Below, one piece after another: positions 7,051-19,200 of a DNA stretch of 28,280 nt (the first letter of the stretch is position 1; each line of letters starts with the position of its first letter). A program made the translations under genes and the position numbers. The notes beneath the pieces are model-generated. The model had not been told where the DNA came from and did no database searches. It saw only the letters and a list, made by a program, of their open reading frames with translations. Source of the DNA: Pirellulales bacterium (GTDB lineage: Bacteria > Planctomycetota > Planctomycetia > Pirellulales > JALHLM01). The stretch covers positions 1 to 28,280 of the forward strand of contig JALHLM010000012.1 in the NCBI GenBank assembly GCA_022844585.1, written 5' to 3'.

Positions 7051-8415
7051 ATGCCTACTTCCGTTTCCGCCTTACCTGCAGGCCCGTCATCCCCAGCCTG
7101 GCGGCAGCTAATTCGATTCGCCGGAGATCCTCTCGGAATTCTTGACGACTGCCACCGACAATTCGGAGATACATTCACACTCCATATTGCCGGGCACGGT
7201 CGGTTCGTGATGCTGTCCGACCCGAACGCCGTACGCGAGATCTTCCAGGCCGACCCGGACCTGCTCCACTCCGGCGAAGCAAACGCTCTCTTTACGGCTA
7301 CCGTCGGCCGCAGCTCGGTCCTGGTACTGGACGGGGCGCCACACATGCGGCAGCGCCGGACCTTGGTTCCGCCGCTAAAGGGCGAACGGATGAGGGCCTT
7401 TTTGGACGCCATGCGGCTGGAGACGCTCGAAGCCTTGAGCTCATGGCCAGTGGGGACACCATTTCCCACACTTCCGACGATGCGCCGGGTCACATTGCGG
7501 GTCATTCTTCGGACTGGATTGGGCCTGCAGCCCGGTTCCGAGTTGGATCGCTTCGAGCGAAAAATCGAGACGTTCTTGTCCCATGGCAGGCAGCGCTATG
7601 CCCTGGTGCTCATGACGATTGTGCCGATCGAGCGCTTGGCGGGGTCGCGTTGGGTGCCACTGTTCCGGCAGTTGAGCGATTTGGACGACGATCTCTTTGC
7701 GCTAATCTCGGCCAGGCGGCGCGGCGAACGTAATGTGACCAGCCAAAACGTACTGGACGATCTGCTTGCCGCGAAACACGAAGACGGAGCGCCGCTCGCG
7801 GATCGCGAGGTGCGAGATGCACTGATTACCATCCTCATCGCCGGGCATGAAACGACGGCCCTGGCACTCGCATGGGCACTTTCTGAGATCGCGCAACATC
7901 CCGACGTGGTTGACCGACTGTCCGATGAACTTGTTCGGGTGACTGGTGGCGGCCCGCTCGCGGCCGAGCATCTGCCGGCACTTGAATACCTCGATGGCGC
8001 CATCCGCGAAAGTCTACGGCTCCGTCCCGTCGTGCCGTTTGTTGTGCGCAAGACCATGCAGCCAATATCGATCACCGGCCGCGAGTATCCAGCGGGCGTG
8101 GTACTGTGCCCCTGCTCGTATTTGGTCCACCAGCGCGAGGAGCTCTACCCCCACGCTGGCGAATTCCGTCCGGAGCGTTTCTTGGAACGCAAATACGGGC
8201 CGCACGAGTGGTTTCCCTTCGGCGGCGGCAACCGGATCTGCCTCGGGATGCCGTTTGCGCTATACGAGATGAAGGTGCTGATCGCTACGCTTCTGAGTCA
8301 AGTGCGACCAACTCGCCCGACGGGTGCTTGCTCAAAGGCGCGTCGTTACGGAATCGTTCTTGGTCCGGATGACGGCGGACGCATCGTCGTCCAACGAACG
8401 CGTGCGGATATTTAG
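7051..8415 (+). CDS. Cytochrome P450
   Basis: This 454-residue protein is a full-length bacterial P450 monooxygenase that would insert one oxygen atom from O2 into an organic substrate using an external reductase. Visible marks, numbered from ATG 7051: I-helix AGHETT at 264-269, ESLR (the E-R pair of the K helix) at 320-323, PERF at 374-377, and the heme loop FGGGNRICLG with the iron-ligand Cys at 397. The N-terminal pattern (GDPLGILDDCHRQFGDTFTL, then SGEANALFTATVGRSSVLVL) resembles the CYP110-like group of cyanobacteria and planctomycetes, so a fatty-acid or terpene-like substrate is possible but unproven. No membrane anchor or fused reductase is present, and no ferredoxin gene is nearby. 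An in-frame GTG at 7036 is an alternative start; neither has a good ribosome site. It is convergent with a molybdenum-hydroxylase relic, only 7 bases away. Confidence 0.95.
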   Translation: MPTSVSALPAGPSSPAWRQLIRFAGDPLGILDDCHRQFGDTFTLHIAGHGRFVMLSDPNAVREIFQADPDLLHSGEANALFTATVGRSSVLVLDGAPHMRQRRTLVPPLKGERMRAFLDAMRLETLEALSSWPVGTPFPTLPTMRRVTLRVILRTGLGLQPGSELDRFERKIETFLSHGRQRYALVLMTIVPIERLAGSRWVPLFRQLSDLDDDLFALISARRRGERNVTSQNVLDDLLAAKHEDGAPLADREVRDALITILIAGHETTALALAWALSEIAQHPDVVDRLSDELVRVTGGGPLAAEHLPALEYLDGAIRESLRLRPVVPFVVRKTMQPISITGREYPAGVVLCPCSYLVHQREELYPHAGEFRPERFLERKYGPHEWFPFGGGNRICLGMPFALYEMKVLIATLLSQVRPTRPTGACSKARRYGIVLGPDDGGRIVVQRTRADI

Positions 8416-8422
8416 GTCCCAG

Positions 8423-8647
8423 TTAAGAGTTTCTCCCATCCCGCAGCATAGGAAGCGAACGTAATTTCACGCCCGCTGCAGCGAAAACAGCATTGCCGAT
8501 CGCGGGGGCGACGGCCACGATGGGCGTTTCACCGGTGCCGGCTGACGGTAGATCCTTTCTGTCGACAAGCACCGTTTCCAGCAGTGGGAGGTCGCGAAAA
8601 CGCGGCACGCGAAGCTGGAGAAGGCCGAGTTGTCGATCCATCCGCAA
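8423..8647 (-). pseudogene. C-terminal relic of a molybdenum hydroxylase large subunit
   Basis: A 74-residue minus-strand frame ending at TAA 8425-8423 carries the hallmark SAGTGETPIVAVAPAIGNAV and then FAAAGVKLRSLPML. This is the extreme C-terminus of the molybdopterin-binding subunit of the xanthine dehydrogenase / isoquinoline 1-oxidoreductase family, whose normal length is about 700-780 residues. Everything upstream is missing: the frame begins at a TTG only 5 bases beyond the stop of the 495-residue coiled-coil gene. It has no start signals and could not bind the cofactor by itself. It is best read as the stump left by a deletion or rearrangement that joined the coiled-coil gene to the tail of an older gene. 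A functional small peptide is much less likely. Confidence 0.7.
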
Positions 8648-8652
8648 GACTG

Positions 8653-10140
8653 CTACTTCGCTTCGCCCGTCGCCTCGTTGACCGCGTCCGTTTCACCGGC
8701 TTGGGGACGAATCATTTCGAAATAGCGGCGAATCGTTTGACGGTGGCCGAGCGGGATCGGTTCGGAGTCGAGCACGGACTCGCTAAGCTGTTCGTACTGC
8801 TTGGCCTTTTCGCGGTACTCGCGAATCGCTTCCTGCTGCTGCTCGGGCGAAGTCATCGTTTCGACGTCCACATCGCCTTCGCCGGATTCCTGGCCGGTGA
8901 GGTTCATCTGCGGGCTGGTCTTGAGCTGAGCAGTCTTGTCACCAAGTTCGTTTCCGCTGGCGCCGAGGCCCCAGTTCTTGCCGCCCTTCTTGTTGCTCAT
9001 CGCGGTGTTCTTGCATTCGGATTCGCATTCGCCTTTGCATTCCGAAAGGCATTGGCATTGCTTCCGCAGCAAGTCGGAGAGCTTCTTCCGCCGACCTTGC
9101 TTCTTGCATTCGCCGGCGAGACCTTGCGCGCCGTCCTTGAACTTGGACTTATCGCCCTGGCTCAGGCCCTGGCTCATCTGACCGATCGCTTCCTTGAGCC
9201 GCTTCTGTTGGCCGTCGCTGGAATTCTGCTGGGCTTGTTCAAGCTTTTCGGTGACGGCGCGTTCCGTTTGACGATCCAGCTTGGGCAGTTCGAGTTTCGC
9301 GAGTTCCTCGGCGGCCTTCTCCATTTCTCCTTGAGACATGGCTTCGCCGGCGGATTGGAACGGCTCCGCCAGCGATAAGGCCTCGCCCAGCGATTGCAGT
9401 TCGGCGGCGACGTTCGGATCGTTCAGTTGCGTCTGCTGCTGTTGGAGGGCCGCTTCCATTTCGGAAAGCTTCGCCAGCGCCTCTTTCGGATCGAGCCCCG
9501 GTTGCTTCAGTTCCTCGATCTTAGCCGCCAGTTCCTTCAGCAGCTTTTCGACCTCCGGATCGGCCTGTTCCTGGTTGAACTCCTTGAGTTCTTCCAGGTT
9601 GCTTTCCACCCGAGCCGCCTGCAACGCCACGGTCTTGTTGGCGATCGGCGCGGCGACGACCTGAACGTCCGGTACGACGAAGAACGCGATCACGATCGCA
9701 GCCACCGAAAAGCTGAGCCCCCAATACCACGGGCGGGGCGCCAAGATCGGCGCGACGGCGGCCGGATCGATTTTGGAGATATGATCTTCGGCGTCGGCCA
9801 ATTGCAACGCGTGAACCGGCGAAGTTGCGCCGGACTTTGACATCAAATTCAGCGCCGTGGCGACGCGGTCCTTCAAACTGCAGGAACGATCAATCGCGAC
9901 GGCCGCTTCGCGCAACGGCCGCGGCCGGGCAACCGCGAACAGTGCGCCGACCGCCGGGCCGGCCGCGAGCAGCGCGCCAACCATGTTCCATTGGAGCGGA
10001 AAGGTCGAAACCGCGGCGGCCAATCCGTAAACGACGCCCGCGGCGCCCCCGGCGAAGAGTCCCCAGGAGAGGCAAAGCCAAAGCCATTGCCGTTGTTGAC
10101 GACTACGGACCGCAGCCACACGTTCACGAATGCCTGGCAT
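8653..10140 (-). CDS. Membrane-anchored coiled-coil protein with a cysteine cluster (DUF4175-like N-terminus)
   Basis: This 495-residue protein has three hydrophobic segments (about 18-42, 52-72 and 139-160). Between the second and third lies a soluble loop with AAVAIDRSCSLKDRVATALN, a pattern like that of DUF4175-type membrane proteins. Residues about 170-340 form a long charged coiled coil rich in Glu, Lys, Gln and Leu. A cysteine cluster follows: Cys 362, 364, 368, 372 and 376, plus Cys 345. A low-complexity Gly/Asn/Ser stretch leads to a C-terminal helix (EAIREYREKAKQYEQL) and the motif PLGHRQTIRRYFEMIRP. The coil is predicted to lie on the periplasmic side. AGGAG (10149-10153, minus strand) stands 8 bases before the ATG. 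The gene follows the giant TPR gene after 116 bases on the same strand and probably acts with it and with the divergent MoxR-vWA genes. Confidence 0.85.
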   Translation of the reverse strand: MPGIRERVAAVRSRQQRQWLWLCLSWGLFAGGAAGVVYGLAAAVSTFPLQWNMVGALLAAGPAVGALFAVARPRPLREAAVAIDRSCSLKDRVATALNLMSKSGATSPVHALQLADAEDHISKIDPAAVAPILAPRPWYWGLSFSVAAIVIAFFVVPDVQVVAAPIANKTVALQAARVESNLEELKEFNQEQADPEVEKLLKELAAKIEELKQPGLDPKEALAKLSEMEAALQQQQTQLNDPNVAAELQSLGEALSLAEPFQSAGEAMSQGEMEKAAEELAKLELPKLDRQTERAVTEKLEQAQQNSSDGQQKRLKEAIGQMSQGLSQGDKSKFKDGAQGLAGECKKQGRRKKLSDLLRKQCQCLSECKGECESECKNTAMSNKKGGKNWGLGASGNELGDKTAQLKTSPQMNLTGQESGEGDVDVETMTSPEQQQEAIREYREKAKQYEQLSESVLDSEPIPLGHRQTIRRYFEMIRPQAGETDAVNEATGEAK

Positions 10141-10256
10141 CGCTAACGCTCCTGTTTTCGCGGTTTCGAATTGCTGCGCGCTTTCCAGCTATTTCGGCGA
10201 TTGTAACGGCGTCCGATCGACGTCAATAGATGCGTTTCCGGGATTCCTGGCGTTTT

Positions 10257-13200
10257 CTACGGTTTCGGCGACTCGACGCCGGCCGCGGCATGGGTGGCTG
10301 GGCGAACCAGGGTTACTTTGCCGGCCACGACATCGACCGCCCCCTTCGCGTCGGACGAAACGTTCTCCAGTTTGAACTCGGCGACCAGCGTGGCGCCGAC
10401 GACAAACGTCTCGAGAATCCGGAAGTCTTCGGAATCCTGCGAAGCGAACAGGCAGTGCAGCAGGGCGCCCTGCCGGACTAAGCGCATCCGCCCCGACTCG
10501 TAGTGTCCGTTCGCGTTGCGGCTGTCGTACGTCATGGCGCCGTTGAGTTGCTTGTGCGCGAACGTGGTGCGCAACTGCTCCTGGCCGGCGCCATCCAGAT
10601 AAACCCCGACTTCCGCCCATTGGTCCGGGACGTCGAAGACGATTTTGAACGACATCCCATTTCCCCAGCCCTCGCCGACCTTACTGAGCGCGAGGTGAGA
10701 AAAATCGTACGTGATGTCGAAGTCGCCGGACGTCGGTTGCTTGAAGATCAGTCCCGGCCAGCCTTCGTAGTTCGGGGCGTCTTTGAGATCGAGCCGCGTT
10801 CCCTCGGGCGTGGTCGTGATGCGCTCCGCGGGCCCTAAAGAAAAGACGCCAACCGCGGCCAACTCGCCGAGCGGCTTCGTTAAGTTCAATTCGAGCGTTT
10901 CGCCTTTCAACTCGGCGCGCGGCAACGCGCCGGACGGCCCGTAGGCGAGTTCCTGGTCCGCCGACGCCGGCAGTTGTTTTGGCCACTCGCCGCGATAGAT
11001 CAGTTTGCGGACGCGAGCCTTATCTTGGTCGGAATACCGGAACAAGCCAAAGAATCGCTCGTGTGGCATTTCTTTTAGTTCGTACTTGGCCACTTCCGCG
11101 CCGTTTACGCTCAGCGTGGCAAGGTCCCCTTTGACCTGCAGGCGGAATTGATTCCAGTCGTTCTCCTTGAGGGGCACCGAAGCGGCGGAACCTTCCAGCG
11201 GAGACTCGTTCGTCGGCGAGAGGCCGGTCGCTTCCCACTCCGCGTCGGTCAGCTGGTGCAGCTTCACGCCATCCGGACGGACCAAGAAGGCCACGCGCCC
11301 GACGGCCGGATGAACGCCGCATTCGCCGGGCGTGAAATAGGACTCGAACTCAATCACGCCATCCTCCAGCAGCGGCCGCTGGTACATCAACAGGCTTTCG
11401 CGCGCCTTGACGCCACTTTCTGCGCTGAGGTCTCCCACGATTTCATCGCCGCTTCTGCGCCAGGCCGCCCCTTCCGATTCCGTGCCGAGAGAAAACGCCT
11501 CGTGGAACATGTCCGCCCGCCACCCTTGCCAGCGTTCGGTCGCGATCAGATCAATGGCCTCGGGGATCTCCGGCTCGCCAACAATCCGCAAGTTATGCAC
11601 GGTGGTTCGCAAGCCCGGCGAGAACGCCCGCAACACGACCCACGGATCGGCCGGCGCGGCCAACGTTTCTTCGTGGATCAGCACGTTGTTGATGTAAGTG
11701 CTGATCTTGTTCTTGTCGACAGCAATGCGGCACTGCGCCAGCCAACCGGATTGTGGAATGCTCAGTTCCTTGTCCACGTCGTTGAAGCCGTGCAGCATGC
11801 TGATCACGCGCTTGGCCTTGAGGTCGTACCGTGCATCGGCGGCGAGCATGCCGTAGGCCAAGATCGCCTCGCGCCAGCCATGGAGCGGGCGTTCCACCTG
11901 GATTTCGAACTTCCCTCGCAGCGGCGACTGGAAATAGAGTTGCGAGTAGTTCTCGCCGGCCACATGTTGCGCCGCGCCGCGCATCAGCCGCCAACTCGAC
12001 GCGCGAAATCCCTTGCCGCGCAAGTCCGGCTTCCAGTACGGCACTTCGCGCCATTGCCGCGTGGCCGAGGCAGCTTCATCTGGCGCCTGTACCTTAGCGG
12101 CGAGCATTCGTTCCGTGTCGCCGGCGAGGCCGTCGAGCTGGCGGTGCCAGTCTTCATTGCCGGAAGACGTGCCGCCTTCCCGTTCTCGTGATTGCAGCTT
12201 GATGGCGAGATCGTAGGCCGCGAGTCGGAACGCCGGCGCTTGCATCGCCCGCCACACGACAACGTAGTCGCCCATCCGCTCGCCGAGCGAGCTCTCCTTG
12301 GGCGTCGCTTCGATCATGGCGTCGAGCTGCGCCAGCTGAGCCGGCAATCCCTGGAGATCGTCGGATTCGAGCGCCACAAGCGCCGCCATGGCGAGCTTGC
12401 CATGCTCGGCCTCCCTGCCCCGCGGCGTGACGCTGTCGATCGCTTGTTGCAATTCCGCTAGCTTGCCGAGACGCTCGGCGAGTCGCGTCAATTCAATCGC
12501 CGGGCACAAGATTGCATCGTCGATCGCCGGGCGCGCCGCGATGGGACGCCGCTCGAAGTACAGACGGAAATTGTCGCGAGCCGGCGTGGGAAGCACCCAG
12601 TCGCACAATCGTGCATACGCTTCCGTGTCCGAGAGCGACTTCGCCTCCGCCAGCAATTCAGCCGGGCGATGCAATTGTGCAAACTCGCCGATGATCTCCT
12701 GCAGCAAGCGTTCGTCGGCCACGTTTTTCGTCGGCCGCGCCGCGAGCAGATTCTCCGCGATTTCCGGCGTCAGCGTTTCGGGCCAGGGACCGGTCAGCGT
12801 GATGCCGCGCACTTGCGACGATTGATTCCGTCGGCGGAAGAGGCCGAACGTGCGGACGATCGAAGGCTCCAGCGGACGTTCGTAGACGACCGTGCCGTTG
12901 AGCGAGACGATCACCGTATCTCCTCGGATCGTGGTTTCAACCTGATTCCAGTCGTTCTCCTTGAGTGGGAGCGACGAAGGCCCGCGGCGATATTCCGGCT
13001 CGACTGCTTCCTTCGCTTGCTGCAAATCGTAGAGGGCGGCGTCCCAGGTGGGATCGGAGACCCAATGCGCGTCCACGCCCCCGGGGTGAAGCAGCATCGC
13101 GAAGCGCCCGATCGTCGGAAACGCGGACGACTGTCCGGGGATGTAGTGAAACTCATAGCGGATGGTTTCGCCGTCCTGCAACGGACGGTGGTAGTAAATC

Positions 13201-16200
13201 CAACTCTGCGCGTCGTCCGGCAGATCCTGGGCCTCGCCATGCAGAATGCCATCCTTGGCCAGCCAATCGAACTCCGCGGGAATGTCGTCCTGGTAATAGA
13301 CGTCCGGATCGCGATCGATTTGCGCCGCTTGAGCGATCTGGCGCTTGGGCGGCTGTTGTTCGTAGTAGTTCGAGGCGTTCCAGCCGTCCATTCGGTCTCC
13401 GGAGATCAACTTCACTTCGCGCGGAATGACCGGGTTGCCCGTAATCTTGAGGTTCTTGAACGCGGTCACGCGCGGGCGATCGGTGTAAAGCAGCAGCCAA
13501 GGGCTGGTCGTCCCGGCAGCCTCTTCATAGTTGACGTGATTGTTCACCACGTATTGCATCACGCCGTCCTTCACGCGGATTTCGACGTGATTGAATCCGT
13601 CCAGGTTACGTGCGAACGGTCCGCCGAACTGAATCGTGTCATGATTGCCGACGGACCAGACGGACGATTGCGAGCCGGCCTGCAACGCTTCGACGATGAT
13701 GCCGCCGTAGCCAGCGTCCGATTCCTTCCAGCCTGATTTGTAACAGTCCACCGAGAAGGTAAAGTCGCCCGCGAGTGGATACCGGAACGCCAGGATGTCC
13801 TTGCCAGCGCCGCACAAGTGCGTCAGATGCCCCTCGTGGGCGACCCACCAGGGTTGAATCAACGTCTGCGGGTGGTTCAGGGTGGACGCCGGGCGCCAAT
13901 GCTCGAGCGTCTGATCCCCTGGTTGGATCGTCGTGCCGATATCCTGCGCGGTCCGCTCGGCGAAGTCGTATTCGATATGCTCCAACAGGTGATGCAGAAA
14001 GCGGCCGCGGATCGCGTTTGTCAACTCCATGCGGCGCGGACCGTAGATCGGTGCGAACTGAGGGGACTGCATACACGCCCGGTACAGCAGATAGTCCGCC
14101 CAGAGTTGCTCCGCCGGTTTGCCTTCTTGCTCCGCGACGTTGCGAATCGTCTCCTGGATTGCTGGCTCTGCGACCGCAATCTCTCCGAGTTGGATCAGCG
14201 TCATCAGCCAGAGGGTGTTCGCGTTGGCCAGCTTTTGCTCGCGGGCCTGCGCGGCCTGATCACGCACTTCGGCCAGCTTCCCCACTTCTTTTGCCGCATT
14301 GAGTAACTCGCCGAAATTGGAGATCAGTTCCCCGTCATGGTATTTCGCCTGTTGCGCCGCGGGCGAAAGGAAGACCTTCGGCACATCGACCGGGCGCACC
14401 CACTCCGCGGTGAGGCGGACGGTCTGGCGCCCTTCCTGGGGCAGCGTCCACTTGCGCCACGCCTCGTAGCGCTCCTCCGGCGTGAGCTTGTTCAAATCGC
14501 GGCACACCACGGCCAGCGGCAACGTGACGTTGGGGCGCGAGTGTTCTGGATGGTTGTAGTCCATGACCCGCCCGATGTAATCGAGCGCGATCTCGGTCAA
14601 CCCGCTCTCGGCGGCCGCCTGCGCGATGCTGGCGTAGTCGTTCCATTGAATGTATTGGCCGTAGTCGCCATCGTATTGCGAGTACTGCGCCTGCCTGCCG
14701 AGCAGGTATTGCTCGTAGAAGGCTTTCACTTCTTCTGGCTGGCTGGCGAAATGCTTGTTCACTCGAACGGCCAGGTCGCCCAAGGCGGACAAATCACCGT
14801 CATCTCCATCGGCCGGTGATTGGCCTTGGACCGCCCGCTTCAAGATCGCGAAGGCGGCGTCTTTCAAAGCGTCCCGCTCCGAGGCCGGAATCGCCGCGTG
14901 GCAGGCCAATTGCAGTTGTTGCGGCGCACCTTGGCTGATCGCTTGGTCCAAATCTAGTAGTAGCAGATGAGCGTCATCTAACTTGTCGCGGGCCAAGGCG
15001 ATTTGAATCTGCAACACGAGCGCCGGCACCAACATCGCGGCGTTTTTCTTCCGCGCCTCAACACGGCTGTGCAGATCTTCGAGACGATCCGCCCGCTTAG
15101 CCCATTGGACGAGCGTTGCCGCCAGGCTCTTCGTTTCGGCGTTCTGTAGTTTGGACGAATCGGCGAACAACAGGATCTCGGTCGAGCGCGCCGATGGCAG
15201 CACGATCGGATGGAGCAATTCGTAGACTTCCAGCGGCGGGTAATCGTCGCCGGTCCATTTATCGAGCACGCGCTTCATCGTCTCCGCGACTTCCGCCTCG
15301 TCGCCGCTCGCTTCCTCCGCCACCATGCCATAGGGGGAACTGCGAATGATGCGACGGCGGACGCCAACTTGAGCAACAGGGTCCGCCGCGGGATCCGGCA
15401 CCGGGAGGCCGCCGAGCATCGCCGCGCGGACCGCTTTACGGGAAAGCTCCGGCATGCCGTTTTCCGCGGCAACCAAGGCAATCTCCATTGCCACTTGGAA
15501 TTGCGAGTTGGTCAGCGGTGGAACGGCATCCGCGGCGACCGCTTCTGCCGCTGCTGGAGGCGGCCCGTCCTGATACAGCAATGTCACGAGCGCCACGACG
15601 CTCAAACCGGACGCGTTCCAGCGCGACGTCGGGCGTTCCAGCGCGCGCGCCGCCGGCCTGACGCGCTGTGGCAGCGCATTAGGGGCCGCCGCATCCGCCT
15701 CCGCCTTGCGCTGGGGACGTAACGTGACCTGTTCCAATAGCTCGGACCATTTCTGCTCGGCCTGCGCGCGGTTCCCCTGGGCGAGCGAACGCTGCCCCCA
15801 GTCGTAGAGAATCGCCACCAGGTATTTTCGGTCCACCTGGCGTCGCGCGGCATCCAGCGCGCGCGTGGCGAGCCGCTCGCCGATGTCCGCGTACTCCGGC
15901 GTGGTCAGGCACTCGCGAGCCACCAGCCACAAGGGCACGGACAATAGCGCTTCGCGCCGCTGCCGGGAATTCGGCCGTCTTCCCTCGGGCACTTCCGCCA
16001 ACGGCTGCGCGGCCACCAACGCATCCAGTTCCCGCAAGGCTTCGCCTGCCGTGCCGCTTTTTGTTCCTTGCTCGAACGCCGCGAGCGTAATCCCGATCGA
16101 AACGTCCGTGGGATGCTGCGAGCGCAGTTCGCGCAGGCGATCGCCGATGCTCGCCCGTAGCTTTTCCTGCTGCGCGATCGATTGCAGCAGCGCCGTGAGT

Positions 16201-19200
16201 GGGCTGGCCATGGATTGGTCGCGCAATCCTGCCACATCGGGGACCGACACCATGAGATCGAGCGCCCCGCGGTCGGAGGCCATCTTCTCGTTGACGGTCA
16301 GCAGTTGCGCCATCGCCTCGCTGGCGTTCGATTCATCGAGGGATGCGAAAGCCTTGCTGAGACCGTTTTTGATCTGCGACTGATAGTAGTCTTCGTTCCG
16401 TCCATTCCACTGCGCGGCGGTTGCCAACGCGACGGAATCATCGCTCACGCCCTGGTAAATCTTCACCGCCTCCACCGGGAAGCCCAATTCGAGCATCTTG
16501 TCGGCGGCCCACACGGAGTTCTCCAATCGCTGATACGAAGCATACTGCGCGTCGTAGCGACTGAAGTTCTGCCCCGCCAACTTTTTGACCATCAGGGTGC
16601 GGGCGTCGTCCTTGCGACCCAAATCGACGTAGAGCTTCAGCAGGCGCGCCACGGGGGAAAACTGAATCTGCTGCATCGACTGCTCGTCTGTCGCTGCACG
16701 TTCCAGCAATCGCAGGGCTAACGCGCGTGTGTCCTGAAAGGCGTCTAATTCCTGCCCGAGCAACCAGCAAGCGGCGGGGGGCATCTCCTTCACGAGCTCC
16801 TCGTCGCTGAGCAGTTTCTCCAACTTCGCCTTCGCCGTTTCCGCCTGGCCTTCTTTGATATCCATCAAGGCGAGCAGGGCCTGGCCGCCGTACCAGTTGG
16901 GAGACTCGGCGAGCGCGGCCTCCAGCGCGCTGCGCATGTCCTGGGCGTGATCGGTGCCCTGAATCCCTTCCAGCAACTGCTGGAACGCGCCATTCGCCTG
17001 GCCATTGCCGCTGTAGGAAGTGATCTCGCCAATGCCAAACCAGGGAGACGACGCCGCTTCCTCTTTCGTCGGCAACACGGAGCGCTTGCCCAGCTGGTAG
17101 ATGCGCGGATGCTTCCACAGCTGCGGATTGTAGATCTGCCGGATCAACTGGCCGCGATAGCTCGGCAGATCCTGATAGACGCGCTCCAACAGGTTGGCCG
17201 CCAGATCCGCATTCTTTTCGTCCTGCATCAATTCCGAGGCGAGGTTAATGATGTAGTACGGCTGCCGGAACGACTTGAGATTCATCGTTTCGAACGCCTT
17301 GACCAATTCGAGCGACCGCTGGCAACGCTCGAACGTGCGGCGAATGTTGTAAAGGTCGTCCGCGATCCAATCAGGCCGTTGCTTGAGAATCTCCAGGTAA
17401 TGGTCGCAGGCTTCGGTCGCCTTGCCGGTGCGATCCAATTGTTGCGCCAGTTGAAAACGAAGCGCGACCGCCTTGGGACGGGCCGCCACGGCCTTTTCCA
17501 GCAGCTCCTGCATCTTGTCGCGGTTGTTCGACGCCTGGTAAAGCTCAATCAACTGATCGTACAGCCGCGGCGATTCGGGCGATTTGGCCAACTGCGTTTC
17601 CAGCCGTTCGATCAACGCCGGCAACGCGCCGGTTTGCGACAGCACGGAGAGCGCTTGAGTCCGCGTCCCGCTATCGGAAGTGCGATAACGCATGGGGTTC
17701 ATCCCCGTCGCTTGCGAAGACATGGGCGGCGACGTACGTCGCAGGATCGTATGGGCGATCTGCTGCGCGAGCTCCGTCTTGCCCTGCCCCTGATAGAGCG
17801 ACATTAGCGAAGCCAGCGACGAAGTCTGATTACCGGCGCGGCGATGTACGCGGCCGAGAATCGCCTCGGCCATGTCATGTAGCCCCAGTCGCCGCATTTG
17901 TTCCACGAGCGCCAGTTGCGCGTCGTTGTCGAGCCGCAACCCGAACAGCCGCTCCGCGGATTTCCGCGCTCGTTCCACGTCGCCCACGCGTTCGGCGAGT
18001 TGCAACGCCATTTGCTCGCGCCGTTGCACGAGCTGTTGATCGCGCGGCGTGATCGAATCGACGATCGTCAGCGCGTCGTCGAAGTCGCCGCGCAGGGAAT
18101 ACAACGACGCCATTTCGAGTCGCATCAGCGGATCGTTGGCAAGCTGGTCGCTGGCCGCGCGTAGCTGTTCGAGAGCGTCGTCCTGCTCCTCCATCCACCA
18201 CAGCACGTAGCCGAGCATCAGTTGCTCGTATAGTTTGGCTTGCGGATCCGCCTGCGCGACACGCTGCCGTAGCCGATCCGACAGGTCGCTGAGCACATCG
18301 TTGCGCTTGAAGACCTCGTACGCCTCGCGCAGAATCATCAGCGCGGATTGATCGACGTAAAGGTTCGTGGGCGGGTACGGGACTTCCGCGTAGAAACTCT
18401 CTTTACCATACTTGAGCTGCCATTGATTGTAGGAGTTCTGGGAAACCGTCGGCGTGCGCGAATTCGATTTCCGCTGCGCGACCCGCTGCTGACCTTCCGC
18501 TACGGCCAGGTCGAGCGCGCCGTCCAGGATGCCCAAGATTCTCGCGTGTTCTTCCTCGGGACCCAGTTGTCCCATCCATTGCACAATCAGGCTTGCCGCG
18601 CGACCGAGAACCTGCGGACCGGTACTAGCGCCACCCCGTCCGCCGCGCGCCGGGGCGACCGTGGAGCCTTGAGCGATCTCCGCGCGCGCCGCTACGATCC
18701 ATTTTTGATACACGTCGGGCAGCCGCTCGTATTGCTCCTGGGACTGGAGCAATTGCATGGTCCCGGCCAACTCGCCGCCGTTCGCGCTCTTTTCGACGCG
18801 TTCCTCCATCATCGCATTGGCTTGATCCTCGCGTCCCGCCAACTTGAGTTCTTCCATGACGATTCCGAGGTAGCCGCTCGCCATGGAATTGCCCGAAACC
18901 ATCACGTACGACCCGCCGATGTTGACGTACATCTGGCCATTGGCGCCATACGCGATCTGGCCTCCCATCAGCGCGTGCGAGATCTCGTCCGATTCGTCAT
19001 TCTTGACCAGGTGCTGATAGCAAGTGAGCATCAACGATAGCTCATCTTCGCCGAGCGGCGGCTTCTTGGGCGCTTCTTGTCCCGATTGGCGAACCTGCCG
19101 TGAATTGGGATCAATGGCGCGCAATCGCAATGAGCTGAGGAAGAATTGCTCCGCTTCATCGCCGCCGGCCTTGGCGAGACGGACCGAAGTCTTGTAGACC

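Noticed and set aside
11148..12191. Long plus-strand open frame (347 codons) opposite the giant gene
   Set aside because: It is antisense to clear TPR/DUF1583 coding sequence, has low-complexity Arg/His/Val-rich composition and no domain pattern. Many similar frames (for example 12669-13736 and 21288-22337) arise from the GC bias of the giant gene.
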